The notes under the pieces were generated by a model. The model was not told the origin of the DNA. It saw nothing but the letters and a program-made list of their open reading frames with translations, and made no database searches. From Lepidostoma basale (taxonomy: Eukaryota; Arthropoda; Insecta; Trichoptera; Lepidostomatidae), in NCBI GenBank assembly GCA_022606425.2, contig JAHDVF020001024.1, positions 1,302,001 through 1,366,000 of the forward strand: a DNA stretch of 64,000 nt, in the 5' to 3' direction. Both the position numbers and the translations under genes were made by a program. Position 1 is the first letter of the stretch. Each line of letters begins with the position of its first letter. Shown here piece by piece: positions 18,501 to 28,995 of the stretch.

Positions 18501-18761
18501 CTACTCAATGAGGGTCGACATAAATAGTGCCATTTCAGTGAGAGCCACCTGCTCATCATCACCATCACAGATGAGCTCAACCGCCGATCCTTCTTCTAAG
18601 CCTAGCTTTAAAAGCTGCAGCATGCTTTTTGCATCGGCTACTTTTGAGCCATATTGAAACTTAATAGAACAATTAAACTCTTTAGCTTTTTTTGCGATAG
18701 CTGAACCGGGTCTTGTATGAATCCCTGTTGGATTTACTATAATAATAGATGATGATGTCAT
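18501..18761 (-). CDS. ptsH: Stand-alone phosphocarrier protein HPr
   Basis: 86 residues. His15 (PTGIHTRPGSA) is the EI phosphorylation site and Ser46 (DAKSMLQLLKLG) is at the position of the HPr kinase site, so both functions look intact. AAGGAG precedes ATG 18761 and a strong promoter lies upstream. Because a second HPr is fused in the neighbouring protein, this copy may serve regulation or other EIIs. It is transcribed convergently to the EIICB gene. Confidence 0.93.
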   Translation of the reverse strand: MTSSSIIIVNPTGIHTRPGSAIAKKAKEFNCSIKFQYGSKVADAKSMLQLLKLGLEEGSAVELICDGDDEQVALTEMALFMSTLIE

Positions 18762-18791
18762 AAAAACTCCTTATAAAGAAAAAGATAGTTA

Positions 18792-18820
18792 ATTATCAAC
18801 CTAAAGAGAGCCTTTGTCAA
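18792..18820 (-). promoter_or_regulatory. Promoter of the separate HPr gene
   Basis: Minus strand: -35 TTGACA (18815-18820), 17-base spacer, -10 GATAAT (18792-18797). It lies 31 bases before ATG 18761. Near-consensus. Confidence 0.8.
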
Positions 18821-18995
18821 GCAAGGCATGGACAACCTAGTAAAAATTGATCTTGATCACAGAGGCCAGCTGTTTTAAAGAGTAGGAGCTAAAAAATCAT
18901 GAAGGGTTAGGTAATGTCAGCCCTTTTTTAAAATTCTAGAGCCTTATGCTAACAATGATTGCTGCATTGTCGTGATTTTCTGCCATGATAAGGAG

Positions 18996-19024
18996 TTGAC
19001 TTTAGTTCTTATAGCTATTATCCT
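18996..19024 (+). promoter_or_regulatory. Promoter of the flavin oxidoreductase gene
   Basis: -35 TTGACT (18996-19001), 17-base spacer, -10 TATCCT (19019-19024). The start would be near 19031, immediately at the AAGGA ribosome binding site of the gene, so the leader is very short. Confidence 0.6.
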
Positions 19025-19043
19025 AGCAATAAGGATTATAGAT

Positions 19044-20099
19044 ATGAATAAAATTGTTGATTCAGTTAAAATAAATGATCATGAGGTGCGTAACCGCTTG
19101 GTCATGCCTCCCATGGTGATTTATGAGTACAATGATGAGGGTGGCTACGTGCATGACGATAGTGTCGCCCATTATCAGGGCTATGCCGCATCAGGGGTGG
19201 GGATGATTGTGACGGAGGCAACGGCTATTAGCAGTGAGGCACGCCTAAGTTGCCAACAGCTGGCTATATGGGATGACACCTTTATCGAAGGGCAGGCACG
19301 CATTGCAAGGGCTATTAAGCAGGGAGGAGCCATAGCAATCATGCAGATCCATCATGCAGGTCTCAAAAGTGTTTATACCAAGAGTAGTCCCTCACTCTTT
19401 CGCGATGGTGATTGTGAGATTGCCGCATTAACGTTGGCTGAAATTGAGCAAGTTATTAGTCAATTTGTTGAGGCGGCATGCAGAGCCTTGAAGGCTGGCT
19501 TTGATGGCATTGAACTTCACGGTGCCCATGGCTATCTTATTAGTCAATTTTTTAGCGTGGCTATTAACCAGCGCCGTGATCAATTTGGTGGCACCGCAGG
19601 TAACCGTGCACGCTTAGCAACGACGATTATCCAACAGCTTAGACAACAGTTACCCAAAACATTTATTATTGGGATACGCATGGGTGCTAATGACATCGAT
19701 GCCATCAGCTATGCAACGATGCTAGAGATGGCGGGAGCCGACTATTTAAGCCTTTCCTACGGCTACTCTTTTGATAACCCAGCAAAACCCGATAGCTTTT
19801 CATCTGAAGCAATTCACTATGCAGCAAGTTTGGTTACTAACGCGGTATCCATTCCAACTATTGCCGTCTATAAAGTAGCCACCCCTTTTGATGCTCAATA
19901 TCTTATTAAAGAGGGCTATGCCGATTTAGTGGCGATTGGTCGCAGTATTCTTGTTGATGATCAATGGTTTGCTGGGGCTCTGCAAAACAAGAAAACAGGC
20001 AGGTGTATCCACTGCCATGGCTGTAAATGGCATCAAGGGCTCGGCAGTGAATGCCCTGGTAAAAAACTGTGGCAGAGAGAACAGATGGTGTTAAGTTAA
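19044..20099 (+). CDS. NADH:flavin oxidoreductase, Old Yellow Enzyme family
   Basis: 351 residues from ATG 19044; an upstream in-frame ATG would place the start before the promoter. The FMN-binding barrel begins VKINDHEVRNRLVMPPMV and has the active-site segment GFDGIELHGAHGYLISQFFS with the paired His/Gly pattern of the family, and VAIGRSILVDDQWFAGAL near the end. The C-terminus has a CxxCxxC cluster (CIHCHGC). It reduces activated alkenes or quinones with NAD(P)H; the physiological substrate is unknown. It is monocistronic with its own terminator. Confidence 0.9.
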   Translation: MNKIVDSVKINDHEVRNRLVMPPMVIYEYNDEGGYVHDDSVAHYQGYAASGVGMIVTEATAISSEARLSCQQLAIWDDTFIEGQARIARAIKQGGAIAIMQIHHAGLKSVYTKSSPSLFRDGDCEIAALTLAEIEQVISQFVEAACRALKAGFDGIELHGAHGYLISQFFSVAINQRRDQFGGTAGNRARLATTIIQQLRQQLPKTFIIGIRMGANDIDAISYATMLEMAGADYLSLSYGYSFDNPAKPDSFSSEAIHYAASLVTNAVSIPTIAVYKVATPFDAQYLIKEGYADLVAIGRSILVDDQWFAGALQNKKTGRCIHCHGCKWHQGLGSECPGKKLWQREQMVLS

Positions 20100-20111
20100 T
20101 CGATGATGTGA

Positions 20112-20152
20112 ACAATGAAAAGGCTTACTCTTGTAGGAGTAAGCCCTTTGTT
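20112..20152 (+). terminator. Terminator after the flavin oxidoreductase gene
   Basis: Stem GGCTTACTC/GAGTAAGCC (20122-20130 with 20137-20145) with flanking AAA/CTTT pairing, followed by CTTTGTT. It also faces the end of the minus-strand pseudogene. Confidence 0.8.
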
Positions 20153-20178
20153 AATGGAGTTGTTAATTGAAGCAGTGC

Positions 20179-21392
20179 TTATTGAGGATCTGCTGGAATC
20201 ACTTTAAATTGGATCTCTCCTAGTGAGTAGGTATATCCCGAACCATCGCCCCATCTATCAGCCCAGAAGGTTGTTGTAGGAGGGTTATCAAGGGGGGGCA
20301 CGGCTACTCCCTTTAGCTCGTAGGTTGAACCATCGACTCCTTCCTTGGAAGGGATTTCTGCCGTAAATAGCTTGATTGCCCTGGACTATTGACTCGTACA
20401 TATTCATTTAAATCTGAACCTACGAGCGTAATAGAGAATAATTTAGTCTCTCCTACCTTTACGACCATGGGATTTTCTTGCGGTAAAACAACATAAAGGT
20501 CATGAACATTTACTCGTATCTTTGAGGTTTGGTTGATACCGTCAGTTAAGTGAAAGGTCGTTGACCCTCTCGATAATGCTTGAATTGTAACGGTGGTTTC
20601 TGTCGCTGTAACATTGATAATCTTCTCATCATCAATGACTACTTGAAGTGGACGATTAATATCTTCTCCAACTTTAATCGATAATATGCGGGGAGCCGAT
20701 ACGTTACCAAAAGAGTCTTTATGAGACATGGCGACAACCGATTTTCCATCTATATTAAGGGTAAAATCTGCATCAATAACCTGAATGGTCACGGTAGCCG
20801 TGATGGCTGGATCGGCTTGGTCTGCTATTGTAAAGGTAGTGCTACCCCTTTGGGCACCTGTAATAATAAGGCGATCGCCTTGAATCTGCACTAATGCATT
20901 CTTGTTTTTACTTGTTAAGAATAGCTCACCAACATCGGCACCCTTAATAATATCAATGGTAATCTCCTGATTGACCATCACCTGCGTTGAGTCCGAGCTT
21001 AAGGATAGCTGCAGATCTTTCTATGATACTGTAACAAGAATAGGAGTACTGCTATTACCATTAGCATCAACAAGTCTAATGGTTGACTCTCCGACAGATA
21101 AAGCTGTGAAAACGAGCTGCTTCGATTCTTGATCAAAAAAGGCATTGACCTTAGTATCATCACTATTTTCAACTGTGATTGATGCCATAATAGCACTACC
21201 CATCGTAACCGAAACTCGTTCTGTTGCTGTACGACCATGTTGCAGGGATGGGTTAAGATAAGTGTGTGCTTTTTCAATAATAAAGGTCAAATCCGTATTG
21301 TTTATGGGTGAATCGGGTTCGATCGGGTGATGGCAATTTGCCAGTAATGCAACTAAGCTGATAAAAAATAAAAATCTGTGTAGCTTTGTCAT
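20179..21392 (-). pseudogene. Broken multi-domain Ig-like lipoprotein gene
   Basis: Minus strand. The N-terminus is a lipoprotein signal (LFFISLVALLANC, Cys about residue 20) followed by several Ig-like repeats of the kind seen in the other lipoproteins of the window (KVGEDINRPL, GSTTFHLTDG). Two lesions are visible. An in-frame TAG lies at 21021-21023, with the same frame continuing as KDLQLSLSSDST. A loss of one base near 20378 then shifts the frame, after which the reading AIKLFTAEIPSKEGVDGST runs to a TAA at 20179. Without these the protein would be about 400 residues. A sequencing error could mimic one of the lesions, hardly both. Confidence 0.82.
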
Positions 21393-21539
21393 AAATTCAG
21401 TACTCCTTACTTATTGAAAACAAGTAGATTACAATCACTTATCAAGATATAGGTTTGAAAATAAGCCGTTTATTATCAATAAAACAGCCCTTTAAAATAG
21501 GTGAAAGATGAAAAAATTCAATAAAAGTGATAAAAGCTA

Positions 21540-21568
21540 TTGACACTTTCTGCAGGCTCAGCTATATT
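21540..21568 (+). promoter_or_regulatory. Promoter of the 16S rRNA gene
   Basis: -35 TTGACA (21540-21545), 17-base spacer, -10 TATATT (21563-21568), one of the best matches to consensus in the window. The leader to the mature 16S 5' end is about 240 bases. Confidence 0.85.
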
Positions 21569-21654
21569 AACACTCACAAGGCATACAGTGCTAAGTACAA
21601 AAGAAAAACAAGCTTAAAGCCTGTTGAATGATTTTGAAACATTACTAGGGAAGG

Positions 21655-21676
21655 AAAGAGAGATACGCTTAAAATG
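21655..21676 (+). repeat. 5' arm of the 16S processing stem
   Basis: These 22 bases (AAAGAGAGATACGCTTAAAA followed by TG) are perfectly complementary to 23397-23418 on the far side of the 16S gene, with G-U and G-C pairs extending the helix to about 26 bp. This is the arrangement cut by RNase III to release pre-16S rRNA. Confidence 0.88.
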
Positions 21677-21816
21677 GAGCTAATAAATTATTGGCAACAT
21701 TTTAAGAAAAACAACATACGTTTATTTATTAAAATGAAGCCAAGTAAAACAAATAGGATAGCAGTCATCTATCCGAACTTTAAATGAAAATTTCCTAGTT
21801 TACTAGGAGAAAATAA

Positions 21817-22587
21817 ATCATGGAGAGTTTGATCCTGGCTCAGAACGAACGCTAGCGATGCGTTTTAAGCATGCAAGTCGAACGGCAAGCGGTACTTGTA
21901 CCGCCTAGAGTGGCGAACGGGTGAGTAACACGTGGGTGATCTACCTTTTAGATGGGGATAGCCATCAGAAATGATGGGTAATACCGAATACGCTATATAG
22001 ATTTGTCTATATAGGAAAGGCGCAATTGTGCCGCTAAAAGATGAGCCTGCGCAATATTAGCTAGTTGGTGGGGTAAAGGCCTACCAAGGCGACGATATTT
22101 AGCCGGCCTGAGAGGGTGTCCGGCCACATTGGGACTGAGATACGGCCCAGACTCCTACGGGAGGCAGCAGCTAAGAATCTTCCGCAATGGGCGAAAGCCT
22201 GACGGAGCGACATCGCGTGGACGAAGAAGGCCGAGAGGTTGTAAAGTCCTTTTATGTAAGAGGAATAAGCCAAAGAGTGGAACGCTTTGGTGATGACGTT
22301 ACTACATGAATAAGCTCCGGCTAATTACGTGCCAGCAGCCGCGGTAATACGTAAGGAGCGAGCGTTGTTCGGAATTATTGGGCGTAAAGGGCGCGTAGGC
22401 GGTTGCAAAAGTCTGTAGCTAAAGATCCGGGCTTAACTCGGAAGAAGTTATGGAAACTGTGCGACTAGAATCCTTCAGGGGAAACTGGAATTTCTGGTGT
22501 AGGGGTGGAATCTGTTGAGATCAGAAAGAACACCAAAGGCGAAGGCAAGTTTCTGGGGAGTGATTGACGCTGAGGCGCGAAAGTATA

Positions 22588-22619
<32 letters not shown>

Positions 22620-22717
22620 TATACCGTAAACTATGTACACTAGGTATTGGATCGTCGATGATTCAGTACTCAAGCTAACGCGATAAGTGTACCGCCTGGG
22701 GAGTATGCCGGCAACGG

Positions 22718-22765
<48 letters not shown>

Positions 22766-22855
22766 TGTTTAATTCGATGATACGCGAGGAACCTTACCTG
22801 GGTTTGACATACAGAGGAATAGCTTAGAGATAAGTTAGTCGCTTGCGACCTCTGA

Positions 22856-22928
<73 letters not shown>

Positions 22929-23003
22929 ATGTTTAGTTACCATCATTAAGTTGGGGACTCTAGACAGACTGCCAGCGACGAGCTGGAGGAAGGTGGGGAT
23001 GAT

Positions 23004-23038
<35 letters not shown>

Positions 23039-23177
23039 AACGTGCTACAATGGTTGGTACAGAGTGAAGCAAAGCCGCGAGGTGGAGCAAACCACAGAAA
23101 GCCAATCTCAGTTCGGATTACAGTCTGAAACTCGACTGTATGAAGTTGGAATCGCTAGTAATCGCATATCAGAATGA

Positions 23178-23224
<47 letters not shown>

Positions 23225-23301
23225 CCCGAATTGGATCCGCCCGAAGCCGCTAGGTTAACCGCAAGGAGACCGGTGTCGAAGGTGAGTCTGGTAAGGGGGG
23301 T

Positions 23302-23353
<52 letters not shown>
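21817..23353 (+). rRNA. rrs: 16S ribosomal RNA
   Basis: About 1,537 bases from GGAGAGTTTGATCCTGGCTC to the anti-Shine-Dalgarno end GGATCACCTCCTTT. Universal sites are all present: CTCCTACGGGAGGCAGCAG, GTGCCAGCAGCCGCGGTAAT, ATTAGATACCCTGGTAGTC and the 1,492-region GTCGTAACAAGGTAGCC. The early GCTAGCGATGCGTTTTAAGC followed by ATGCAAGTCGAACGGC reads like spirochaete 16S. Ends are placed by analogy with E. coli. It has its own promoter and terminator and no tRNA, 23S or 5S follows, so it is not part of a classical rRNA operon. Confidence 0.98.
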
Positions 23354-23358
<5 letters not shown>

Positions 23359-23396
23359 AGAAAGGTATATGCCAAGTTGTACAGGCATTTAGTATT

Positions 23397-23418
23397 CATT
23401 TTAAGCGTATCTCTCTTT
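23397..23418 (+). repeat. 3' arm of the 16S processing stem
   Basis: Perfect reverse complement of 21655-21676, 44 bases after the mature 3' end. It closes the loop that contains the whole 16S RNA and lies just before the terminator. Confidence 0.88.
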
Positions 23419-23427
23419 TCTTTACTC

Positions 23428-23473
23428 ATAAAACAGCTGAAAGCCACCGAAAGGTGGCTTTCAGCTGTTTTAT
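23428..23473 (+). terminator. Terminator of the 16S transcription unit
   Basis: A 21-bp perfect stem (23428-23448 with 23453-23473) with GAAA tetraloop. The right arm ends in TGTTTTAT. It ends the rRNA transcript about 75 bases after the 16S 3' end, which shows that no 23S is cotranscribed. Confidence 0.9.
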
Positions 23474-23502
23474 AGGGGCTGTGCTTTGTTTTGAAAATTT
23501 AC

Positions 23503-23530
23503 TTGACATCCCCCCCCCTCGTGTTACTCT
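23503..23530 (+). promoter_or_regulatory. Promoter with a run of nine C in its spacer
   Basis: -35 TTGACA (23503-23508), 16-base spacer containing C9 (23510-23518), -10 TACTCT (23525-23530). The C run lies exactly between the boxes, so gain or loss of one C by slippage would change the spacing to 17 or 15. This is the classic layout of a phase-variable promoter. It drives the two genes that follow; the start would be near 23537. Confidence 0.7.
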
Positions 23531-23567
23531 TTATTAGTTTTTAAATTAATAAGGGCGTATTGATAAA

Positions 23568-24470
23568 GTGCAAGATGAGTATGAAAAAACATATATCCAG
23601 TACCAAAAATTGCTTGATAAATGTCAATCTAAAGAGATTGAGCTAAATCAATCATTAGAGCAGTTGTGCAATCAGAAGATTGAGGTTCAAAAGGCAGTTA
23701 AGCAACTTGAAAAAATTGATATAGCCCATATAAAAGAGAGATCAGACAACGTGGAAGCACTAGCATACGAGAGTGATGATATGGCCTACATTACAGAAAG
23801 CATCAAGGCAACTGATACCATTTTGGCATCTACGACAGGTGCTGCAGGCGGGGTGGCTACTGTGGCAATAGCCTGGGGATTAATGGGAACAATAGGCACA
23901 GCTTCAACAGGTACTGCTCTTAGTGCTTTAAGCGGTGCTGTGGCGACAAAGGCCACACTAGCTGCTTTTGGTGGTGGCTCAGTAGCCCTTGGTGGGTTTG
24001 GCATGGCTGGTGGTCGGCTGGTGCTAGGGACTATTGCAGCAGTTCCTGTGCTACTTATCACGGGTGTATTACAGCATTTATCAGCAAATAAAAAGATTGA
24101 AAAAATTAGAGATGAAGAGTACAAACTTACAGTAGAGATGGGTGAGATTGATCAGTACATGATATACATGGAGGGGTGTAAAAAGCGAAGTGAAGAGTTA
24201 ATAAAGGCAATAAAAGTAGAGTTAGATGCATTTAATCATCTATTAAAAGTAACAATAAGGCTTTTAAAACCCAGTTGGTTTTTAGCGGGTTGGATAAGGC
24301 AGTATAAAATAGAAGTTAATAAAAAATTGGTAGAAAAGGAGATGGATCCTAAGTATAAGAACATTTATAAACAGTATCAGCTTAATAAGATAGATACATT
24401 ACAGGCTGTGGCTAAACAATTATTAGTAGTGAGAGATACTCCGATAATAGAAAAAATGGAGGCGTCATAA
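23568..24470 (+). CDS. Unrecognised coiled-coil membrane protein with a Gly/Ala/Ser-rich core
   Basis: 300 residues from GTG 23568 (AAGGG 12 bases before). Residues 1-60 are a charged coiled coil. Residues 82-168 are a long Gly/Ala/Ser/Thr-rich hydrophobic core (GTASTGTALSALSGAVATKA, then AFGGGSVALGGFGMAGG) with glycine-zipper spacing, enough for two to four membrane passes. Residues 170-300 are again helical and charged. No enzymatic motif is seen. I have an impression that similar Gly/Ser-rich cores occur in other bacterial proteins of unknown role, but cannot name a family. It overlaps the next gene by one base (TAATG) and sits behind a possibly phase-variable promoter. Confidence 0.8.
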   Translation: MQDEYEKTYIQYQKLLDKCQSKEIELNQSLEQLCNQKIEVQKAVKQLEKIDIAHIKERSDNVEALAYESDDMAYITESIKATDTILASTTGAAGGVATVAIAWGLMGTIGTASTGTALSALSGAVATKATLAAFGGGSVALGGFGMAGGRLVLGTIAAVPVLLITGVLQHLSANKKIEKIRDEEYKLTVEMGEIDQYMIYMEGCKKRSEELIKAIKVELDAFNHLLKVTIRLLKPSWFLAGWIRQYKIEVNKKLVEKEMDPKYKNIYKQYQLNKIDTLQAVAKQLLVVRDTPIIEKMEAS

Positions 24471-24865
24471 TGGGGAAAAAGATTGCTCCAGTGGGCTTAT
24501 CACCACAGGCCTCCCTTGTTATAGAGGCTACATCATTTTTAAAAGAAAATTTGGTTGAAATATTTAAGGAAAATGAAATTACTAAGCGCCATACAGCTGA
24601 GATAGAGGGCCAAACAAAGGTTTTAATTGCTAAAATAAAAGAAGATGGTGAGACATATCGCTATGCACTCGATCACATTTTTGGAGAACGAAGTAAGGCG
24701 ATGGAAAAACATTTTGAACTTATTGAGCGCGGTATAGCTCAAAATAACGATAAACTTATAGCCTTAGGGGTAAACAGCCTCTCAACCCTAGTTACTTCTA
24801 ATCCTTTTTTTGGTATAACAGAATTGGGGAAGCTGCTTGATAGCGGTGGAAAAATTGAACTTTAG
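24470..24865 (+). CDS. Unrecognised small partner protein
   Basis: 131 residues, soluble and helical: LKENLVEIFKENEITKRHTA, then KVLIAKIKEDGETYRYALDH, and a C-terminal piece LIALGVNSLSTLVTSNPFFG. No signal peptide or membrane helix. The ATG overlaps the stop of the preceding membrane protein, so the pair is translationally coupled and very likely works together (cytosolic partner, regulator or immunity-like protein are all possible). Function unknown. Confidence 0.78.
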   Translation: MGKKIAPVGLSPQASLVIEATSFLKENLVEIFKENEITKRHTAEIEGQTKVLIAKIKEDGETYRYALDHIFGERSKAMEKHFELIERGIAQNNDKLIALGVNSLSTLVTSNPFFGITELGKLLDSGGKIEL

Positions 24866-24886
24866 CGGGCTGTACTGAGTATAGGC

Positions 24887-24917
24887 TTAAAAACCCTGCA
24901 GACTACAGGGTTTTTAA
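24887..24917. terminator. Bidirectional terminator
   Basis: Perfect 12-bp stem TTAAAAACCCTG/CAGGGTTTTTAA (24887-24898 with 24906-24917) with a 7-base loop. The A and T runs in the arms allow it to work for the two-gene module on the plus strand and the beta-glucoside operon on the minus strand. Confidence 0.9.
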
Positions 24918-24930
24918 GGCCGCCAAAAAA

Positions 24931-27707
<2,777 letters not shown>

Positions 27708-27748
27708 CAATGATCTCCTTCTAGTAAAAAAAATATCGACATCCTACT

Positions 27749-27777
27749 AGCATACTCGCATTATTAATGGCTGGCAA
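27749..27777 (-). promoter_or_regulatory. Promoter of the beta-glucoside operon
   Basis: Minus strand: -35 TTGCCA (27772-27777), 17-base spacer, -10 TATGCT (27749-27754). Transcription would start near 27742. No catabolite-repressor box or RAT-like hairpin is evident in the 35-base leader. Confidence 0.65.
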
Positions 27778-27798
27778 TATTTTTTTACTTATTAATTA

Positions 27799-28698
27799 CT
27801 ATCTTGTCTTTAAAAACCTAATAGAGCCTGCTATAAGGTGAAAAAGAAGGTAGGGAGGAGCGGGGTAGTGGTGAGGCTGACGATAGGCTTTAGCCGTCAT
27901 GATGATAGCATAGATGATGAGTAGGCTATTTATAATGAGGGGTGGAAGAGCAGCAAGGGGCTGTTCGTTAAGCGAGAGATAAAATTTGAGGATGAAATTA
28001 GCCATAAAAATTAAAATAAAAAAAAGAGAAAACCTAACCACAAAGGCAACGGTTTGTGCTATTTTAGCTTGATTATCCCTCATGATGTGCTGCTCTAGAT
28101 CGGGTTTAGAGTCAACCAGCGCAAGCGTATGGCCTACCTTGTGGGCAAGCTGAATCACTTTTTCTTGCTGATAGATTTGGTCAATGGCGGTTAGGGCAAA
28201 GCCCGTGCAGGTAATGGAGAGCGGATTGTAGAGATAACGAGCCGATAGGTGCTGTGCATCAAAGTTCATCATCTTTTTAATTGTGCTATAGCTGTAGCTA
28301 GAGTGATGGTTAAAGGCGATAGCATAGCTATTTATTTTATCACCATTGGTGCTACGGACAAGCTTAAAGTAGTTAATAAAAAACTGAACAATTCCTAGGG
28401 TAAAAGGAATAAAGGTAGCATAATAGAGCCATAGGCTAATGTGCCATGAGGTAAAGAGGCTTATCAGCAGATTGGTTACAAATAAAAAAACAGTGATCGC
28501 TAAATAGATAATACTACGCCTTTGACTGCTTGCCAGCGATTGTTCGATGGCTTGGGTGATGCTATTAACTTGCTTCATCACATTGGTATCAATAATATGG
28601 TTAATAGCACCCTTAGCGATAGGGTGTAGCGCCCCTATCGCTGCCGGTACTAAAATAGTTTTTAATGCATGCCAAAAGCCGTTTTTTTTATCAGACAT
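27799..28698 (-). CDS. Unrecognised integral membrane protein
   Basis: 299 residues with about five hydrophobic helices: two close together at residues 60-110, two at 215-270 and a short one near the C-terminus. An N-terminal amphipathic helix (KTILVPAAIGALHPIAKGAI) precedes them and a soluble middle part lies between the pairs (NHHSSYSYSTIKKMMNFDAQ). No catalytic motif. Its ATG overlaps the end of the 26-codon micro-ORF upstream, which suggests coupled translation of small membrane peptide and larger protein. Confidence 0.78.
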   Translation of the reverse strand: MSDKKNGFWHALKTILVPAAIGALHPIAKGAINHIIDTNVMKQVNSITQAIEQSLASSQRRSIIYLAITVFLFVTNLLISLFTSWHISLWLYYATFIPFTLGIVQFFINYFKLVRSTNGDKINSYAIAFNHHSSYSYSTIKKMMNFDAQHLSARYLYNPLSITCTGFALTAIDQIYQQEKVIQLAHKVGHTLALVDSKPDLEQHIMRDNQAKIAQTVAFVVRFSLFFILIFMANFILKFYLSLNEQPLAALPPLIINSLLIIYAIIMTAKAYRQPHHYPAPPYLLFHLIAGSIRFLKTR

Positions 28699-28771
28699 TA
28701 TTACCCTCTTTTACTATTAAGTATAGGGTAATAGTCAACAATAAAAAAGTAGCCACGGTTAAATTAAGCAT
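28691..28771 (-). CDS. Micro-ORF: 26-residue single-helix membrane peptide
   Basis: Read on the minus strand: MLNLTVATFLLLTITLYLIV followed by KEGNNV and TGA. It has a GGAG ribosome binding site 9 bases before ATG 28771. The stop lies inside the first codons of the 299-residue membrane protein (8-base overlap). One hydrophobic helix plus a short polar tail resembles small regulatory subunits such as KdpF in style, but no kdp genes are near. Not recognised. Confidence 0.55.
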   Translation of the reverse strand: MLNLTVATFLLLTITLYLIVKEGNNV

Positions 28772-28783
28772 GCATCAGATCTC

Positions 28784-28837
28784 CTACCCAAGCATCGCAA
28801 TAATTAAAAGTGTAAATAGTAATAGCTGCTTAATCAT
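28784..28837 (-). CDS. Micro-ORF: 17-residue hydrophobic peptide
   Basis: MIKQLLLFTLLIIAMLG then TAG, with an ideal ribosome binding site GGAGGG 7 bases before ATG 28837, better than those of most long genes here. It stops just before the ribosome binding site of the next micro-ORF. It may be a leader peptide, a small membrane protein or the relic of a signal peptide. Confidence 0.5.
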   Translation of the reverse strand: MIKQLLLFTLLIIAMLG

Positions 28838-28953
28838 TTTAGTACCCTCCATTTAAATATAATTAATAATTGTATTTAATATAGGAAAAACTTTGTACGA
28901 AGGAAAGAATTTTTTATAGAAAAATAGTAAGACGATAGGCAAAACAAGGCAAT

Positions 28954-28980
28954 AAAAAAGCCCCTAAGAAGGGACTTTTT
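28954..28980. terminator. Terminator after the first Ig-like lipoprotein gene
   Basis: AAAAAG-CCCCT-AAGAA-GGGA-CTTTTT with one mismatch; T runs follow on both strands. It ends the minus-strand lipoprotein transcript that stops at 28996. Confidence 0.75.
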
Positions 28981-28995
28981 ATAGTGTATTTAAAT

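Noticed and set aside
22061..23388. Several open frames inside the 16S gene
   Set aside because: They lie antisense within rRNA and have no coding character.
23354..23427. tRNA-Ile or tRNA-Ala spacer genes after 16S
   Set aside because: The 74 bases contain only the processing arm and a small hairpin; no cloverleaf can be drawn.
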